Assembly (NCBI RefSeq): GCF_033115175.1
Contig: NC_084834.1
Location: 120,462,275-120,526,274, forward strand
Direction: 5' to 3'
Length of the DNA stretch: 64,000 bases
From: Lepus europaeus
Taxonomy: Eukaryota; Chordata; Mammalia; Lagomorpha; Leporidae
The position numbers and the translations under genes are program-made. Shown here piece after piece: positions 1 to 11,368 of the stretch. The notes beneath the pieces are model-generated. The model saw only the letters and a list, made by a program, of their open reading frames with translations. It did not search any database and had not been told where the DNA came from. Numbering within the stretch: position 1 is the stretch's first letter; every line of letters starts with the position of its first letter.

Positions 1-293
1 TAGAAGATGGCCCAAGTCCTTGGGCCCTTGCATCCACGTGGGAGACCTGGAAGAAGCTCCAGGCTCCTGGCATTGGATCCTCTCAGCTTTGGCTGTTGTG
101 GTTATTTGGGGAGTGAATCAGTGGATGGAAGACCTCTCCCTCTCTCCCTCCCTCTGTCTCTCCTTCGCATTCTCCCTCCCTCCTTCTCGCCCTCCCTTCC
201 TCCCTCCCTCTCTCTCTGTCACTGTGATTCTGCCTTTCAAAGAAATGATATTTTTTTTAAAAGTAGATGAATATAAATAAATATTTTTAAAAG
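1..293 (+). mobile_element. CSINE2, 5' end cut by window edge
   Basis: The body runs from the TAGAAGATGGCCCAAGTCCTTGGGCCC segment through a (CCCT/CT)n tract at 135-212 to an AAATAAATATTTTTAAAA tail. Confidence 0.85.
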
Positions 294-1774
294 AAAAGAT
301 AATTGGGGAGGGTGTTAAAAACTGGTTTTAACTCAGTTCCAATAAGTAACTGTTGGGTAAAAGGAATAGTGAACAACATCCTATGAAGGGAAAAAACAGA
401 GTGATGATTCTGAAATGAAATAACTGAAAATCTTTTCAGAAAATCTTCCTTCTACAATGCCTAGCAGAGAACAGACATCTTGACGTGTTCATCCTCAGAG
501 CCAGCTGTAACCTTCAGGGCACAGAGTGGACTGAGAAGCTATTCAGCCTCTCTCTGGAGTTGTTTGGGGAAAGTCTGGTGTCTGGGCCAGCGCTGTGCCT
601 TTACGTGGCGGCCCCTGCCTGGCAGGGCGAGCTGGACTGCACATAAAGGAGCCTTCCACCAGCAGCCAAGTGCAGGCAGGCTCCATTTCCCGCAGCCCCA
701 CTTCACCTGCTCAGAGCGGCTTCCTCCACTCTCCGGCCCATATGCCCTCCAAGAGCTCCAATCTGTACATTCTTCTGCCTTGGTAAACAGTGTCATTACG
801 CAGGCAACCCACCGGGCCTGCTCAGTGAGACGCCGGCAGTGGACACTACTCAGGGGACAAAGGAAACTTGGAGACTGACAGAATCCTGTTCTGCACCCTC
901 TCCTACAACCCTAACAACAATCTGGTAAATTCAGGCAACATCGTTTTAATCTGGATGCTGAGTTTAATATAAATACGGGCAATAAAAACGTAAATTCACT
1001 ACAATATTTTGATCCAACAGCCATAGGCTTTTATTTCATTCTGTTGAGTTATAAAACTTATAAGGCAACAATATGAAAGCAAATTTGGGAGGAGGAAGAA
1101 ACTTACTTACAATTCTAAAACCACAAAATACCAGCTGTTGATCGGGAGATACCCCTTTCCCGTCTTTCACCGTAAGCTTAGCAAATGTGCAGGAGGGTGA
1201 GAGGGGGCTAAGATAAAGAAAAAAGGAAAAGGAAAAATGGGGGAAACAGAAAAGAGAGAGGAAAGAGAAGGAAGAGGTGGGAGAGGAAGCAGAGGCGGGA
1301 GACAAAGGGAGCAGGGTAGGTGAGAGGGGCCAGGAGCAGTGGCGTGAACAGCATCAGCCACGCCGCCAGCACCCAGGCCACGGGCACAGGCCACAGGCAC
1401 AGGCACAGTTAGGGCCAGGGAAGGGAGACGCAGTTTGTGTGCGCACTAAAATAAGTGTAAAATGATGTATTTTCCACAGGGCAGAGCCCAGACCAGAGCC
1501 AAGCCCTTCAGCTGGTGCTCAGCTAAAGGAACCACCGGGCCTAAAACTCAATGGGAAACTGGGCTTGATCTCCAAGGTGGCCGCTTCCTAAAGGTAATTT
1601 CTCCCGGGCCTGCTTCGGTGCCTTTCCCATTGCTTACAGCCCAGTAAGAGGCTCACTGTACACAACTGGAAAGCACCCTCCAGCCCCGTGTAACATGAGC
1701 ACTAAAAGGAGTAAAGCCACAGTAAGAAACCGCCGTAAGGACAGACACAGAGAGAAGGGGAACAGTGTGACAGC
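294..1774. other. Unassigned intronic sequence
   Basis: No gene or repeat is recognised. 1190-1325 is an almost pure purine (A/G) stretch. 860-1100 is AT-rich and repeat-free. Confidence 0.6.
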
Positions 1775-2143
1775 CCAGGGCTGAGTGGCGTGGCAGCTGA
1801 GACACCAGTGAAGACGGCCACACCCCAGTTCAGAGCACCTGGGTTCAGGTCTCGGCTGCACGCCTACCAAGTCCAGCTTCCTGCAAATGCACCCTGGAGA
1901 CAGCAGGTGAAGGCTCAAGTAGCTGGGACCCTGCCACCCAGGAGTCCTGGGATGAGTCTTTGGTTCCTGGCTTCAGCCTGGCCTGTCCTAGCCATTGTGG
2001 GCATTGGGGAGGTGAGCCAGACATGGGCTCTTTCTGTGTCTGTCTATGCTCTCTCCCACGCGTGCTCACCCACTCGCTCTCCCCATCTCTTCGTCTCACG
2101 TAAACTAACTCAAATTTATCTTCAAAGTTCAAAAAAAAAAAAA
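1775..2143 (+). mobile_element. Old CSINE1-type SINE
   Basis: CAGCTTCCTGCAAATGCACCCTGG...GGTGAAGGCTCAAGTAGCTGGGACCC is the older C-SINE variant. It is diverged and ends in A13 at 2131-2143. Confidence 0.7.
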
Positions 2144-2149
2144 GTCCAG

Positions 2150-2280
2150 AAACAAACCATCACATTTATGATAAAGTGATTTTCAAAAAGTGTGTCAAGA
2201 AAATTCAGTGAGGGAAAGACCAGTCTTTTCAGCAAATGATGCTCCAACAATCACATATCCATATGCTAAAGAATGAAGTT
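2150..2280 (+). mobile_element. L1 fragment (near ORF2 3' end)
   Basis: ccagtcttttcagcaaatgatgctccaacaatcacatatccatatgctaaagaatgaagtt follows the pattern of mammalian L1. The element resumes after 3006, split by two later insertions. Confidence 0.6.
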
Positions 2281-2621
2281 AGCCGGCGCCGTGGCTTAAC
2301 AGGCTAATCCTCTACCTTGCAGCGCCGGCACACCAGGTTCTAGTCCCGGTTGGGGCGCCAGATTCTATCCCGGTTGCCCCTCTTCCAGGCCAGCTCTCTG
2401 CTATGGCCCGGGAAGGCAGTGGAGGATGGCCCACGTCGTTGGGCCCTGCACCCCATGGGAGACAGGAGAAGTACCTGGCTCCTGCCATCGGATCAGCGCG
2501 GTGCGCCGGCCGCAGCGGCCATTGGAGGGTGAACCAATGGCAAAAAGGAAGACCTTTCTCTCTGTCTCTCTCTCTCACTATCCACTCTGCCTGTCAAAAA
2601 AAAAAAAAAAAAGATTAAAAA
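2281..2621 (+). mobile_element. Young CSINE3-type SINE
   Basis: It starts AGCCGGCGCCGTGGCTTAAC, has a B box GGTTCTAGTCCC and ends with CACTCTGCCTGTC then A17. It is flanked by the target duplication AAAGAATGAAGTTA. It has few differences from the other CSINE3 copies here (13.9, 24.5, 27.1 and 46.8 kb), so it is recent. Confidence 0.88.
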
Positions 2622-2636
2622 AAAAGAATGAAGTTA

Positions 2637-3005
2637 AACTGATGTCATAAGTAAGAGTGTCAATTGTTAAATCAACAACAGGAGTCACTGTGCACTTACT
2701 CCCCATGTAGGATCTCTGTCCTTAATGTGTTGTACTATGCGAATTAATGGTAAAGCTAGTATTCAAGCAGTACTTTATACTTTGTGTGTCTGTGTGGGTG
2801 CAATCTGTTGAAATCTTTACTTAGTATATACTAAGTTGATCGTCTGTATATAATTAAAAATGAATCTTCATGAAGAATGAGATGGGAGAGGAAGTAGGAG
2901 ATGGGATGGTTTGCGTGTGGGAGGGTGGTTATGGGGGAAAAACCACTATAATCCAAAAGTTGTACTTTCAAAATTTATATTTATTAAATAAAATTTTCTT
3001 TAAAA
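2637..3005 (+). mobile_element. Rabbit-type L1 3' end
   Basis: The ggtttgcgtgtgggagggtggttatggggg block, ccactataatccaaaagttgtac and a final aataaaattttctttaaaaa are typical of the lagomorph L1 3'UTR. It is strongly 5'-truncated and flanked by AATGAAGTT on both sides. Confidence 0.75.
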
Positions 3006-3334
3006 AATAATGAAGTTGACCCCTACCTTATACTATGGTAACTTCATCTTTTTGACTTAGTTCTTTATATGGTATAAGGTAGGGACCAACTTCATTCTAC
3101 TGCATATGGGTATATTGTTCCACTTGTTGAAAAGGCTGTTCTGGCTCCTAAATGCAAGAGCTAAAACAATAAAGCTCTTATAAGAAAATATAAGCATAAA
3201 TCTTCATGACATGTATTAGGCAGTGATTTCTGAAATATGACACCAAAAAGACAAATTACAGAAGAAAAAAATAAAGAATTGTATTATAATTTAAAACTTC
3301 AAAGATCACATGAAGAAAAATCAGAGATGAGAAT
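3006..3334 (+). mobile_element. Old L1 fragment with inverted start
   Basis: It includes gcaagagctaaaacaataaagctcttataagaaaatataa and the 'cttcatgac...ggcagtgatttctgaaatatgacacc' pattern of old L1. Its first 90 bases form an inverted repeat (see findings). Confidence 0.65.
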
Positions 3335-3605
3335 GGGTTAACACTGCCTGGGATGCTCACATCCCACTTAGGAGTAAGCTCTGGCTCTGTTTCCAATTTC
3401 ACCTTCCCCCTGAGGTGGCAGATGACAGCTCAAGTGCTTGGGTCCCTGCTACCATGTAGAAGACCTGGATTGAGTTCCAGTCTCCAGGCTTCAGCCTGGC
3501 CCAGAACCTGCTAATGCAGGCATTTCAGGAGTGAACCAGTAGACACAAGATTTCTCTCTCTCTCTCTCTCTCTCTGTGCATTTCAAATAAAATTAAAATT
3601 AAAAT
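3335..3605 (+). mobile_element. CSINE1-type SINE
   Basis: The body has ctcaagtgcttgggtccctgctaccatgtag, then (TC)n at 3551-3575 and AAATAAAATTAAAATTAAAATT. Confidence 0.75.
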
Positions 3606-3708
3606 TATAAAACAAAGTGAGAATATGACTTAAAATATGGAGGAAAATATTTGCAAACCATACACTTTGATATAGTACTTGTTTCTGGAATACATAAAGA
3701 AGTCTCGG
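3606..3708 (+). mobile_element. L1 fragment
   Basis: aatatgacttaaaatatggaggaaaatatttgcaaacc...ggaatacataaagaa is old L1 sequence between two SINEs. Confidence 0.55.
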
Positions 3709-4013
3709 GGCCAATGCTGTGATGTAGGCTAAGCCACCTTCTGCAATGCTGGCAACTCATATGAGCACCCGTTACAGTCCTGGCTGCTCCACTTCCCATC
3801 CAGCTCCCTGCCAATGCACCTGAGAAAGCAGTGGAAGATGGCCCAAGTCCTGGGGCCCCTGCCACCCACATGAGAGACCCAGAAGAAGCTCCTGGTTTAT
3901 CCTGGCCATTGTGGCCATTTGGGGAGGGAACCAGAGGATGGAAGATCTCTCTCTTTCTTTCTGTCTCTCTATATATCTCTATCTCTGACTTTCAAATAAA
4001 TAAATCTTAAAAA
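3709..4013 (+). mobile_element. CSINE2
   Basis: GGGGCCAATGCTGTGATGTAGGCTAAGCC start, caaataaataaatcttaaaaag end. Confidence 0.85.
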
Positions 4014-4623
4014 GTCTCACAACTCGATAAGCAGCACGATTAAAAAAGGAGCAGCAGATCTGAATAGTCCTTTCTCCAAAGAAGATATACAAATGGTCAA
4101 TGAACACACTGAAAGATGCTCAACATCATTCGCGATCAGGGAACAGATCAAAATCACAATGAGAAAGCATCTCACACCCACAATGGCTATCATCAAAAGA
4201 CTGGTAGCAAGTGCTGGCAAAGACACGGAGAAACAGAACTCTAGCGCATCGCTGGTGAGCATCAGAATGGTTCAGCTGCTTTGGAAAAGTCTAGCAACTT
4301 CTCAAAATTAAAACACAGTTACAAAGAGATTGAATAAAAATATACCCCCACACAAACTTGGACAACACAAATGTTCACAGCAGAATTATTCATAATAGCT
4401 AAAAAGTAACAACCAACCAAGGGTCCATCACCCGGTCAACGGAGAAATACAATGTGGTATATACATATGATCAAAGCACTGCTCTCCAACAAAAAGGAAT
4501 GAACTGCTGATACATGTTACAACACAGATGGGATTCTGAAACATCTTTAGAGATTATTTATTGGAAAGGCACAGAGACAGAAGGACAGATTTAAAACATT
4601 ATCCTAAGTGAAAGAAGCCAGTA
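4014..4623 (+). mobile_element. Old L1 3' part, first half
   Basis: ctttctccaaagaagatatacaaatggtcaatgaacac and gaaagcatctcacacccacaatggctatcat are characteristic of mammalian L1 near the ORF2 end. It is split by the CSINE2 at 4624-4931. Confidence 0.8.
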
Positions 4624-4931
4624 GGGGCTGGTGGTGTGGCAGAACAGGTTAAGCTGCCGCCTGTGGCGCTGGCATCCCATATGGGTGCTGACCAGCTCCC
4701 TGCTGTGGCCTGGGAAAGCAGCAGGGGATGGCCCAAGTGCTTGGGCCCCTGCACCCACGTGGGAGACCCAGAGGAGGCTCTGGGCTCCTGGCTTTGGTCT
4801 GGGCCAGCCCCAGCCGTTGAGGCCATTTGGGGAGTGAGCCAGCAGATAGAAGATATCTCTCTCTCTCCCACTCTGTCTCTTCTATCTCTCTCTGTACTCT
4901 GCCTTTCAAATAAATAAATCTTAAAAAAAAT
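4624..4931 (+). mobile_element. CSINE2 inside L1
   Basis: It starts GGGGCTGGTGGTGTGGC and ends aaataaataaatcttaaaaaaaa. It is younger than the L1 it interrupts. Confidence 0.88.
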
Positions 4932-5222
4932 AAGACCCAGTAGACATAAATGACCACACACTGATAAGTTATACAATTCTATTTATATGATACATCCAAA
5001 ATAGGCAGATCCATTAAGACAGAAAGTGGGTAAGTGGTTGCCAGGGGTTAGGAGGAGTGACTGCTAATAGCTTCCTTTGAAAATGATTTTTTAAAAGGTT
5101 ATAAAGTTAGATAGTGGTATGGTTGCACAACTGTGAATATATTAAAATCCACTGAATTGTGTATTTCCAGAAGGTGAATTTTATGATATGTGGATTATAT
5201 CTCAATAAAGCATTTTTAAGTA
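4932..5222 (+). mobile_element. Old L1 3'UTR, second half
   Basis: ttgccaggggttaggaggag, ggttgcacaactgtgaatatattaaaatccactgaattgtg and gattatatctcaataaagc are L1M-type 3'UTR landmarks. Confidence 0.8.
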
Positions 5223-5383
5223 GAAGATATGATATGAATTTAAACTGTACAAGAGTACAGAATAAATACCAGCTATGAAGCCACATTAGCATTTAAACAA
5301 ATAAGTCTCTGTTTCCATGAACGGTCTTTCACTAATGTTAACAACTGCAAGTGAATTATCTTCGATTTAAAAACTGTGTGGTA

Positions 5384-5706
5384 GGGCTGGCACTGTGGCA
5401 TAGCGGGTGAAGCCACCACCTGCGACACCAGCATCCTATATCGGCACCGGGTCACGTTCCAGCTGCTCCACTTCCAATCCTGCTCCCTGCTAATGGCCTG
5501 AGAAAAGCAGCAGAAGACAACTCAAATGCTTGGGCCTCTGCCACCATGTGGGAGACCCAGATGAAGCTCCGGGCAACTGGCTTCAGTCTGGCCCGGCCCT
5601 GGACATTGTGGACATTTGGGGAGTGAACCAGTGGATAGAAGATCTCTCTGTCTCTCACTCTCTCTCCCTCTAACTCTGATCTCCAAATAAATAAATAAAT
5701 AAAAAA
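5384..5706 (+). mobile_element. CSINE2
   Basis: GGGCTGGCACTGTGGCATAGCGGGTGAAGCC start, AAATAAATAAATAAATAAAAAA tail. Confidence 0.9.
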
Positions 5707-5724
5707 CCACCTGTGTGGAGCAGA

Positions 5725-6046
5725 GAGGCGATGAGCTTCTGGTACAACAATTAAGATGCTTAGGACACAGGCACCCACTATCAGAGCCCCTGGATTCAAG
5801 TCCTGACTCCACTTCTGATTCTAGCGTCCTGCTAATGCACACTCTGGGAGGTAGAGGTGACAGCTCAAGCACTTGGATCCTGACCACACACACGAGACTC
5901 TTCCGTCAAGCTCTGGCTCCTGGCTTCAGCCTCACCCAGTCTCAGCTGCTGCAGGCATGTGGGGAGTGAACCAGCAGATAGGGGATGACCTCTCTCTTTT
6001 TTTGCCTTTCAAACACATATAAATGAATTAAATAAATTTTAAAATT
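5725..6046 (+). mobile_element. CSINE1-type SINE
   Basis: acaattaagatgcttaggacacaggcaccca...gcctttcaaac. Older and diverged; directly after another SINE. Confidence 0.7.
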
Positions 6047-6080
6047 ATTTGCAAATAAGATCTCCTAAAAAAACTGTGTG

Positions 6081-6088
6081 GGTATATA

Positions 6089-6119
<31 letters not shown>

Positions 6120-6120
6120 G
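6081..6120. repeat. (TA)n microsatellite
   Basis: About 40 bases of alternating T and A with one interruption. Confidence 0.9.
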
Positions 6121-6158
6121 TAAATATAAAAACATGCATACATTTATTCACCCAAAGT

Positions 6159-6213
6159 TTTTTTTTAAGATTTATTTATTTACTTGAAAGTCACAATTAC
6201 ACAGAGAGAGGAG

Positions 6214-6263
<50 letters not shown>

Positions 6264-6521
6264 GTCTTCCATCCACTGGTTCACTCCCCAACTGGCCGTT
6301 ATGGCTAGAGCTGTGCTGATCCAAAGCCAGGAGCCAGGAGCTTCTTCCGGGTCTCCCACGCAGGTGCAGGGGCCCAAGTACTTGGGCCATCTTCCACTGC
6401 TTTCCCAGGCCATAGCAGAGAGCTGGATCAGAAGTGGTGCAGCTGGGTCTCCAACCGGCACCCATATAGGATGCAGCACCACAGGCAGCGGCTTTACCCG
6501 CTATGCCACAGCGCCAGCCCC
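6159..6521 (-). mobile_element. CSINE2 with long (GA)n tract
   Basis: The plus strand reads poly(T), AAGATTTATTTATTTA, about 20 GA repeats at 6215-6259, and ends CAGCGCCAGCCCC. Confidence 0.9.
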
Positions 6522-8894
6522 TCACCCAAAGTTTTAATGAACTTCTCTATGGCAGACAAAATAGGAAGTCTTATAAAAATAATTTGAGCGTATACTACAG
6601 AGATAACTTGCACTTCCCTCTATGAACCTTAGCACAGTTCAGACTTTATCTGGATGCAAATATTCCAATTCTGAAACTTCTCTCGAGGTATAAAAGTGCT
6701 AACACTAACTGTAAATCACAACATATTAAAGCAGAGGGAAGCGGCCTAGACAAGCTAAACACAGCTGTAGACAGAAGAGTGAAGGTCAAGACGAGAGGAC
6801 TGATCACCCATTACTGTCACCCCAGGAAACTGATGCTTTTCTTGACACGAGAAAGCATCGACCTGAAAAGATACTGGTCCCTACCGGTACACACCACTGG
6901 TATCAGCACTTTTTTTTTGCAAGCAGTCAATTTTCTCTCTCCCTGGGTTTAAGGACTAGTTCATCCTAGTGCAAAAACTTGAAGAGAATAAAAAGTCTTA
7001 CCTGAAGAAGGAGGTCTGTTGATTCTTTGAAGCTGTCAATACAAATAGGGCTAGTAGGCTATTTTAATTCAGATAGTATTATGAGTAGGAACCAACTTTA
7101 AAGGTCTTGCAACAAAGTCTTTTTACCCCAAGGTAAGAAATGATGGCAAAATGGCAAACAAGCCACACCACACACAACACACAATCTGTTAGGGATTTAC
7201 CAAGACAGGTGCCTGGTGAAAAAGATGGTTCTCTCTCTCCATAGGGGAAGGTGTACGTACACACACACACACACACACACTGCACAGCCCCTGAGCTGTT
7301 CCTTCCTTCTGACCCTAACCAGCAGGCTCCTCTCTGCAACACAGGTGGGGAAAGTCTGCAGAAGAGGGAAGCGGACCGGAGGCTCCCATCACCACCAGCA
7401 GCGGAGCTGGCTCGGCACCCAGGGCATCCTGGGATCATGCCAGAGCATGTCAGAGAGGGGCGGTGCAGCCAGACAGGTCAGCACAGAATTCACAGACGGT
7501 GGTGGAGATGTGAAAACGGGCCAGGACCCGGCCAGGGAGAGAAGCAGCGGAGGAGGGTGCAGGCCAAGCGCCACCTGGGGAAGGCATGGAACTGAGGGAG
7601 AAGCTGATGGGAATGGGGTTGGGGGGAGGGGATGGCAGCAGCTGGACGCAAGGCAGAGGACCAGACAAGCGTGAGGAAGGTACAGCTGAAACGCAGGCAA
7701 AACCAGAAAACAAGCGGCCCTGCGGCTTGGCTCAAGGTTTTTTCTTTCTGCATAGCTTAAGGGAATCACTGCTGGCTCTTGAACATGGGACCCAATTTCC
7801 TTATCTGTAACAGGAATGAGTAGAATTAGAAAGTAGCTATTAACTAAGAAAAATTATGTAAGTTGCTCATCCATTGTAGGTAGCGCCGTAGCTAAGCGTG
7901 AATACACATTAAGACATTAATTAGGCCCCTTCTAGCTCCAACCTGCTCTATTTGAAAGAGTCTATGGCTCTAATTGATTCTAATTCCTCCTTTGATCTGC
8001 TACGGTCTCTTGTGCAGAAGGGGAGGACAAGGACCCAAAACAGCTTCTCGGTTGCTAGGGTACTATTCCAGCAGCTTTCTAGTGCCTACTGTGAAGAGGA
8101 TACATGGTTCTCCCGGCCTATCTTCCTCCTCTTGGTATGAAATGTTCCCAGGGTGGATGTCACCTGAGGTTGGGATTATTAAATTGGTAAGTCTGTTTCC
8201 ATATTTGGGTGATAAAATGTAGCCTACAGAGACCTCCTAGCATGGTCAACCGTGCCCTAGCTTGATATGTAAACAAACTGTAACCTAACCTCGGCATATG
8301 CCCTGTAACCTAGCAGCTGAACCTCCAGCCAACCAGAGGCTGAAACGTCCAATGGTGACCTTGTAAGGAAAATGCCAACGGCAGCCAGTCAGGCTGTTCG
8401 TGGCTGTTGCTGCCTTGCCTCTGGCTGATAAACACGACCTGCTCATGGGGTGGGATGGGGCATTCTGAAGCAACCTTGGTCTGGACACAGCCTGGTTCTA
8501 GAACCTTCTCTTGCTCAAATGAACGTTACTAAATGTAACATCTCAATTTTTTTTCAACAGCATGAAATCAAAGCTAACTGGATACCTTAAAAATAGAAGG
8601 TTTCTAACTCCATGGATGACGGTTTTCCCCTTCATACTCAGAGAGAGGGAGAGATTCAGCGCTTCCGCCCAGACTTCCACCAGACGAGCTCACTAGCTGG
8701 CCTTCCTGGGTCCTCCTCACCTGCCCAATCTCTGCACCCAAGAGAGCCCCAGGACTAGGACCACAGACCTGTCCTGTAGGCACGCTCTCCCCAAGGAGCA
8801 CACTCATTCTCGCTGCTTTACCTCCACGATACATCCAGCATCTGACACTCCACCATCACTACCACTCCAGCTCAAACTAACACATCCATGGCAG
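6522..8894. other. Mostly unassigned intronic sequence
   Basis: No gene is recognised. It contains a (CA)n microsatellite at 7257-7280, a GC-rich purine region at 7500-7640 and a possible LTR-like stretch at 8218-8541 (low confidence). Confidence 0.55.
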
Positions 8895-9078
8895 GGGTGG
8901 GAACGCCCAGCCTGCAGACCAAGTAAGCCCCACGAAGTCATCTGGTCCAGCCTTCCCAAGGTAACCATGGGTGGGACTCAAAATTCAATAGATCTATAGC
9001 AGGCTGCTTTTTAAGTTGATAATTTTGTACGGCCCATGAATGATGTTATAAAGGCCCTTGGCTAAAAAAAGTTCCCCA
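8895..9078 (+). mobile_element. hAT-type non-autonomous DNA transposon
   Basis: Terminal inverted repeats CAGGGGTGGGAAC and GTTCCCCACCTCTG bound about 185 bp. A second copy of the same family lies at 22515-23053. No transposase is present. Confidence 0.7.
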
Positions 9079-9129
9079 CCTCTGTTCTCAAGAAAGGGTC
9101 ATCCAGCTCTCACACTTGTCCCTCCGACG

Positions 9130-9702
9130 TCTATCCTCAGGGCTAGAATGAAAACAGAAGTCAGCTCATGTCCCTCTGCTACTTCACATCCCCCAGAGAC
9201 CTGCTACCTCATTTGGAGTCAAAGGCCTACAAGGCCCTGTAGTATCTCACCCCACCTCCTCTGATTGTCGCTTCTTTCTTGGCTCAGCTGCAGTGAGACA
9301 CGGCGGGCAGGCTCTGCCTCAGGCCCTTTGCACCTGCTCTTCCTTCTCCCTGAAATGCTTGTCCTCCAGATAACCACAGGGTTTCTTGCTTGCCCGCTTC
9401 CTCCAGGTCTTCATTCCAATGCTGGCTTCTCGGAGGAGCTGTCCTGACCACCCTGCCTAGAGTCACCATCCCACCAGCTTCCCACCCTCAGATTCCCCAG
9501 ACTCCTGTCTGTCTTTATCCCATCCCGAGTCATTCCCTAAAATATATTTCTTGTATTCATCTGTTCACTGTCTGCCTCTTCCCCTACATGCTAGAATATG
9601 AGCTCTATAAGGCCAACGATTCAGTCTGGCTTATTCACTGTGGTTTCTCCAGGATCTAAGACTATCTCTGGCACACAGTAGGCACTCAACAAATATTTGA
9701 TT
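9130..9702 (+). mobile_element. L2 (LINE-2) 3' end
   Basis: ggccctttgcacctgctcttcc, ggaggagctgtcctgaccaccctgcc, ctagaatatgagctctataaggcc and ctctggcacacagtaggcactcaacaaatatttg follow the L2 3' consensus order. It is ancient. Confidence 0.8.
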
Positions 9703-9791
9703 TTTTAAATTTTCTTTATTTTCTCTTTCAATAAATACTTTATACGAATGAGGGTGGTACAATCATTTGATCTGGGAAAAAAACTAACTAT

Positions 9792-10133
9792 GGGGGCTGG
9801 CATTGTGGTATGGCAGGTAAAGCTGTAGTCAGTGACACCGGCATCCCACATGGGCACCAGTTCGGTCCGGCTCCCTACTAATGGCCTGGGGAAAGCAGCA
9901 GAAGATGGCCCAAGTGTTTGGGCCCCTGTTACACATGTGGGAGACTCAGATGAAGCTCCTGGCTTAGGCCTGGCCTAGCACTGGTCACTGTGTCCACCTT
10001 AGGTGTGAACCAGTGGTTGGAAGATCTTTCTTTCTCTTGCTTACTCTCTTTCTTTCTCTCTTTGATTCTCCCTCTCCCTACATAACTCTGACTTTCAAAA
10101 TAAATAAACCTCAAAAAAAAAAAAAAAAAAAAA
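9792..10133 (+). mobile_element. CSINE2
   Basis: GGGGGCTGGCATTGTGGTATGGCAGG start; the TTTCTTTCT tract is expanded; A20 tail. Confidence 0.88.
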
Positions 10134-10271
10134 CATGCCACACAATGAATTATAGAACCAAGAGCTGTTTTTTCTGCCAAGGTTATTAATGTTAATTAAA
10201 CACATTAGTAAGCTACACTACCAGGTCACCTTCCCAGGCAAAGACTTCTGTTTTTAAGACAGAACCCTTTA

Positions 10272-10536
10272 GGGGCTGGCATTGTGGTGTAGTGGGTAAG
10301 GCCGCTGCCTTTAATGCCAGCATACCGTATGGGTGCTGCTTCATATCCCAGCTGCTCCATTTCCAATCCAGCTCCTTGCTAATGGTCTGGGGAAAGCAGT
10401 GGAAGATGGTCCAAGTGCTTGGGCCCCTGCTACCAATGTGGGAGACCTGGAAGAAGCTACTAGCTCCTGGCTTCAGCCTTGCCTAGCCCGAGTCATTGCA
10501 GCCATCTGGGGCACCAGCAGATAGAAGATCTCTCCT
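10272..10536 (+). mobile_element. CSINE2, 3' truncated
   Basis: GGGGCTGGCATTGTGGTGTAGTGGG start. It stops after GATAGAAGATCTCTCC without its tail, running straight into an older SINE. Confidence 0.8.
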
Positions 10537-10732
10537 TAACTCTGGCTCCTGACCAGAGCTTCTAGCTAATGCAGACCCTGGAAAGCAGCAGCAATGGCTG
10601 AAGGAACTGGATTCCTACCACCCAGTGGGAATCCTGGATTGAGTTCCTTTGTCCTTGCAGACTTCTGGAAAATCAACCAGTGGATTGCAGCTTGCTCTCT
10701 GTCTCTCTACCTCGCAAATAAATAAACAATAT
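10537..10732 (+). mobile_element. CSINE1-type fragment
   Basis: cttctagctaatgcagaccctggaaagcagcagcaatgg...caaataaataaac. Confidence 0.65.
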
Positions 10733-11080
10733 ACGTATTTCTTTTTCCTCTTGTAGATTCCTATTTTCTACCGCTAATATCATGTAAGAAATAGAGGTTC
10801 CCGGATATGTTAAACCTGATTTGAATATTACACAGTATATGCATGTTTTGAAACATTACACAGTACCCCATTAACATGCGGTTTTTATGGATCAGTTAAA
10901 AATAAATATTAGAAAAATTTAAAATAATAACAAAAGAAATAGAGGCTACTGGATGAATACTTCCACCCTTTCCTGAAAGTACAAAGATTTTATAGAATCT
11001 CAAGAACCCAAGCAATCCCTGCTCAGTTTTGTTAACTTTCCATATGAACTATCTTGGCTAATTCTAACTTCTTAGAATTT
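10733..11080. other. Unassigned AT-rich sequence
   Basis: No gene or repeat is recognised. Confidence 0.6.
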
Positions 11081-11368
11081 TTTTTGAAAGATTTATTTAT
11101 TTGACAGAATTAGAGAGAAAGGGAGAAACAGAGAAGAGATCTCCCATCTGCTGGCTCACTCCCCAGATGGCCGCAACAGCCGGGGTGTGCCAGGCTGAAG
11201 CCAGGAGCTTCTCCCACGTCTCCCATGTGGGTGCTGGGGCCCAAGCACTTGGGCCATCTTCTGCTACTTTTCCCAGGCTATAGCAGGGAGCTGGATCGGA
11301 AGTGGAGCAGCCAGAACACAAACCATATGGGATGTCAGCATGTGCCCACTATGCCACAACACTGGCCC
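11081..11368 (-). mobile_element. CSINE2
   Basis: The plus strand reads AAAGATTTATTTATTTGACAG through CACTATGCCACAACACTGGCCCCC. Confidence 0.85.

Noticed and set aside
2281-2360. tRNA gene-like A and B boxes
   Set aside because: They are the tRNA-derived head of a SINE, followed by SINE body, CT tract and poly(A); no mature tRNA fold expected.
6172-6537. 100-120-codon ORFs on both strands with Ser/Leu or Arg/Glu runs
   Set aside because: They lie wholly in a CSINE2 copy. The same peptide patterns recur at every SINE in the window (for example 13.9, 15.0, 21.4, 27.1 and 46.9 kb).
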